From an uncultured Oscillospiraceae bacterium (lineage in GTDB: Bacteria; Bacillota; Clostridia; Oscillospirales; Oscillospiraceae): a DNA stretch of 16,641 bases. The notes beneath the pieces are model-generated. The model was not told the origin of the DNA and made no database searches. It was given only the letters and a program-made list of their open reading frames with translations. Shown here piece by piece: positions 15,177 to 16,641 of the stretch. How positions within the stretch are numbered: position 1 is the first letter of the stretch; the number at the start of each line of letters is the position of its first letter. The position numbers and the translations under genes were made by a program. The stretch covers positions 1-16,641 of the forward strand of contig CAKUEI010000033.1 in the NCBI GenBank assembly GCA_934646175.1, given 5' to 3'.

Positions 15177-15722
15177 ATGACGGTTTTCATCACCGGGGGC
15201 TGCAAAAACGGCAAGTCCACCTTCGCCCTTGGCCAGGCCCTGGCCCTGTCGGGGGACGGGCCGCAGTACTATGTGGCCACCATGGACCCCTGCGACGACC
15301 ACGAGCGCCAATGCATCCGCCGCCACCGGGCGGCCCGGGCGGGTATGGGCTTTGTCACCCTGGAGCAGCCCCGCCGTCTGGCGGAGGTGCTGGACCGGGC
15401 AGACCGGGCGGGCACCTTCCTTCTGGACAGCGTCACCGCCCTGCTGGCAAATGAGATGTTTGCCGGGGGCTTTGACCCCCGCGCCCCGGCCCGGGTGGCG
15501 GAGGAGCTGGCGGCGTTTCTGGACGGCGTCCGGAACTGCGTTGTGGTCAGCGACTATATTTATGCCGACGGGGCGGACTACGGCCCCCGGTCGGAGGCGT
15601 TCCGCCGGGGCCTTGCGGCGCTGGACCGCCTGCTGGCGGAGCGGTGCGGCTGCGTGGTGGAGGTGTGCGCCGGGCTGCCCATCGTGCAGAAGGGCCGCCT
15701 GCCCGGGGCAGACAGAAAATAA
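15177..15722 (+). CDS. cobU: Adenosylcobinamide kinase / adenosylcobinamide-phosphate guanylyltransferase
   Basis: CobU phosphorylates adenosylcobinamide and then transfers GMP to it, a late step of cobalamin assembly and the entry point for salvaged cobinamide. The 181-residue protein has the usual length, a P-loop ITGGCKNGKST (5-15), YVATMDPCDDHERQCIRRHR with a conserved His (50) in the region of the guanylyl-accepting histidine, LEQP (62-65) and LLDSVTALLANEMF. The second half (VVVSDYIYADGADYG) departs from the enterobacterial VTNEVG motif, so the guanylyltransferase step may be altered. ATG 15177 lies 10 bases after the S-component stop with GGGCGGGG upstream. It is the last gene before a strong terminator, so it is the natural end of module B and the main in-window evidence for a corrinoid substrate. 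No cobS, cobC or cobT is in the window. Confidence 0.85.
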   Translation: MTVFITGGCKNGKSTFALGQALALSGDGPQYYVATMDPCDDHERQCIRRHRAARAGMGFVTLEQPRRLAEVLDRADRAGTFLLDSVTALLANEMFAGGFDPRAPARVAEELAAFLDGVRNCVVVSDYIYADGADYGPRSEAFRRGLAALDRLLAERCGCVVEVCAGLPIVQKGRLPGADRK

Positions 15723-15737
15723 ATGGAGTTCTATTTG

Positions 15738-15766
15738 GGTGCGCTTCTGCGGAAGCGCACCTTTTT
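15738..15766 (+). terminator. Intrinsic terminator of module B
   Basis: A perfect 10-bp stem (GGTGCGCTTC at 15738-15747 with GAAGCGCACC at 15752-15761), a TGCG loop and five T residues lie 15 bases after the cobU stop. Confidence 0.92.
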
Positions 15767-15810
15767 GCGGCATTGCGCCGGGGGTAAAAACGTGGTAAGG
15801 TAAAGAAAAA

Positions 15811-16151
15811 CGGCGGGAGGTCATCCTCAGCCACGACTATTTTGAAGAGCATACCCAGGCGTTTTACCGCTTTTACCGGGACAAAATGCTCTATCCCCAG
15901 GCAAAGTCCAACCCCGCCTACCTGAAGCTGGCGGAGCTGGAGCGGGTGGGCAAGCTGCGGGCGGTGGACGCCATCAGCCAGGCAGACGTGCTCATCGTGG
16001 GGGGAACCTGTACCCCGCCGCCGGGCTCCTGCGGTATTACCGGGGACACCGGCTGGCCTTGGTGAATCTCAGCGCCACGGACGCGGACCGGCGGGCGGAC
16101 CTGGTCATCCACGCCCCCATCGGCCAGGTACTGGGACAGCTGCGGGTGTGA
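15811..16151 (+). pseudogene. Remnant of a SIR2-family (sirtuin) protein deacetylase gene
   Basis: Sirtuin-like sequence begins without a start codon (REVILSHDYFEEHTQAFYRF, then FYRDKMLYPQAK and LAELERVGKLRAV). At about 15966 it jumps straight to the C-terminal motif DAISQADVLIVGGT. Roughly 95-100 residues are missing between, including the TQNID and catalytic His region and the four zinc cysteines. About 10 more bases are lost near 16018; the tail then resumes in another frame as YPAAGLLRYYRGHRLALVN, LSATDADRRADLVIHAPIGQ and the stop at 16149-16151. An in-frame stop at 15796-15798 closes the frame upstream. The product cannot be an active NAD-dependent deacetylase. It is separate from module B, being behind its terminator. 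Confidence 0.8.
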
Positions 16152-16263
16152 AAACGCCCCAACTGCCAGCGCTCCCTTGAAAGGACAGCGGCCCGCGGGT
16201 GCGCCCTGCGGGTCGAAAATGGATTTGCTTTGGGAGCAACCGCTGTGAAACGTTCCGGGCTGC

Positions 16264-16311
16264 AAAGAGGCTCCCTGACCGGTGTATAGACCGGCCAGGG
16301 AGCCTCTTTTT
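16264..16311 (+). terminator. Strong bidirectional intrinsic terminator
   Basis: AAAGAGGCTCCCTG (16264-16277) pairs with CAGGGAGCCTCTTT (16296-16309). The stem is extended past one mismatch by CCGGT/ACCGG around a 6-base loop. TTTTT (16307-16311) ends the rightward side, and the A run on the left gives a T run leftward. It closes transcription after the sirtuin remnant. Confidence 0.9.
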
Positions 16312-16377
16312 ATATAAATGGTGATTGTAACCCAAAAAACAACGCATGAATATCTACCGAATTGTACAAGAACTTGA

Positions 16378-16406
16378 TTGGCAGATTGGGTGTTCGCCTG
16401 TATAAT
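16378..16406 (+). promoter_or_regulatory. Rightward sigma-A promoter in the right intergenic region
   Basis: TTGGCA (16378-16383), a 17-base spacer and a perfect TATAAT (16401-16406) lie in AT-rich DNA just after the terminator. The transcript would begin near 16413 and run out of the window, leaving a leader of at least 229 bases with no gene start seen. Confidence 0.7.
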
Positions 16407-16535
16407 CCGCATAAACCTATAAATAGAGTAAGTTGTTGGTTTAATAGGAAAAGAAAAGAGAGACCGGTTTGCTGTGCCTTCTTTTTTGACTTGTGTTGAC
16501 AGAGAAGATGCACCCACGCCGAAGCATCCGTTTCA

Positions 16536-16570
16536 TCAAACCGCGAACCAGCGCAGCGTTTACGGTTTGA
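16536..16570 (+). repeat. Inverted repeat in the right-hand leader
   Basis: TCAAACCG (16536-16543) and CGGTTTGA (16563-16570) form a perfect 8-bp inverted repeat around 19 bases. In a transcript from the 16378 promoter it would form a hairpin. Its 3' arm begins a stretch (TTTGAAAAGGAGGAGCAGCG) loosely repeated at about 16605-16626. Confidence 0.45.
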
Positions 16571-16604
16571 AAAGGAGGAGCAGCGGCGTGAGCGCGCTCT
16601 GACG

Positions 16605-16641
16605 TTTGAAAAAGTCGGAGCAAGCGATATAATGCTTGCTC
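16605..16641 (+). promoter_or_regulatory. Promoter-like site overlapped by a palindrome at the right edge
   Basis: TTTGAA (16605-16610), a 17-base spacer and TATAAT (16628-16633) make a second rightward promoter match. The -10 box sits in the loop of a perfect 8-bp palindrome, GAGCAAGC (16618-16625) and GCTTGCTC (16634-16641), which touches the window edge. A repressor or activator binding there would control initiation directly. It could instead be an RNA hairpin. Confidence 0.45.

Larger units (their letters stand above)
16152..16641. other. Intergenic region with terminator, promoters and operator-like repeats
   Basis: No convincing coding frame is present on either strand. The longest frames are antisense shadows of the sirtuin remnant. 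The stretch from about 16312 to 16470 is clearly more AT-rich than the rest of the window. It holds a strong terminator, a good rightward promoter and, at the right edge, a second promoter match with a palindrome; these are listed separately. Confidence 0.7.

Noticed and set aside
15918..16517. A 199-codon open frame on the minus strand
   Set aside because: It runs antisense through the sirtuin remnant and a strong terminator, and has no domain-like sequence.
1..16641. tRNA, rRNA, CRISPR array, insertion sequence or attachment site
   Set aside because: No cloverleaf, rRNA-like stretch, spaced direct repeats, transposase frame or flanking duplication was seen.

Overview
The window is about 60% GC and holds SLH-anchored surface proteins, ECF-type vitamin transporters and the adenosylcobinamide kinase CobU. 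This gene mix points to a Gram-positive, anaerobic clostridial lineage (Clostridia, probably an Oscillospiraceae-like gut bacterium). That placement is inferred from gene types and codon use, because no rRNA or other phylogenetic marker is present.

The core is a pair of divergently transcribed, paralogous modules read outward from about position 7,000-7,170. Module A (minus strand, 6922 to 884) has an SLH-anchored alpha/alpha-barrel (prenyltransferase/squalene-oxidase-repeat) protein, a membrane-anchored DUF4430 protein, an EcfT with a frameshift, and one polypeptide fusing two ECF ATPase domains to an S-component. Module B (plus strand, about 7173 to 15722) has a small heavy-metal-associated (HMA) protein, a broken Big-like/DUF4430/SLH gene, an SLH-anchored beta-propeller protein, a membrane-anchored DUF4430 protein, EcfT, a double EcfA ATPase, a separate S-component and CobU. 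The shared order DUF4430, EcfT, EcfA-EcfA, S-component, and the near-identical motifs, show that the two modules arose by duplication.

DUF4430 is the bacterial relative of the C-terminal (beta) domain of animal transcobalamin and intrinsic factor. The N-terminal (alpha) domain of those carriers is an alpha6/alpha6 barrel of the fold in the module A SLH protein. With cobU directly behind one S-component, the most economical reading is a cell-surface corrinoid capture and import system: a split transcobalamin-like binder in the wall and membrane hands a corrinoid (cobalamin or cobinamide) to an ECF transporter, and CobU phosphorylates incoming cobinamide. The corrinoid substrate is inference; nothing in the DNA proves it, and I found no B12 riboswitch.

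The flanks are eroded. On the left are a 5'-truncated small hypothetical gene and a polytopic 4Fe-4S (NapH-like) protein running off the edge. On the right are a sirtuin remnant lacking its catalytic centre, a strong terminator, and about 330 bases of promoter and operator-like sequence for a gene beyond the edge. Three separate coding frames are broken by what looks like loss of a single base in a homopolymer (about 4273, 7511 and 8385). This suggests either sequencing or assembly error or ongoing decay.
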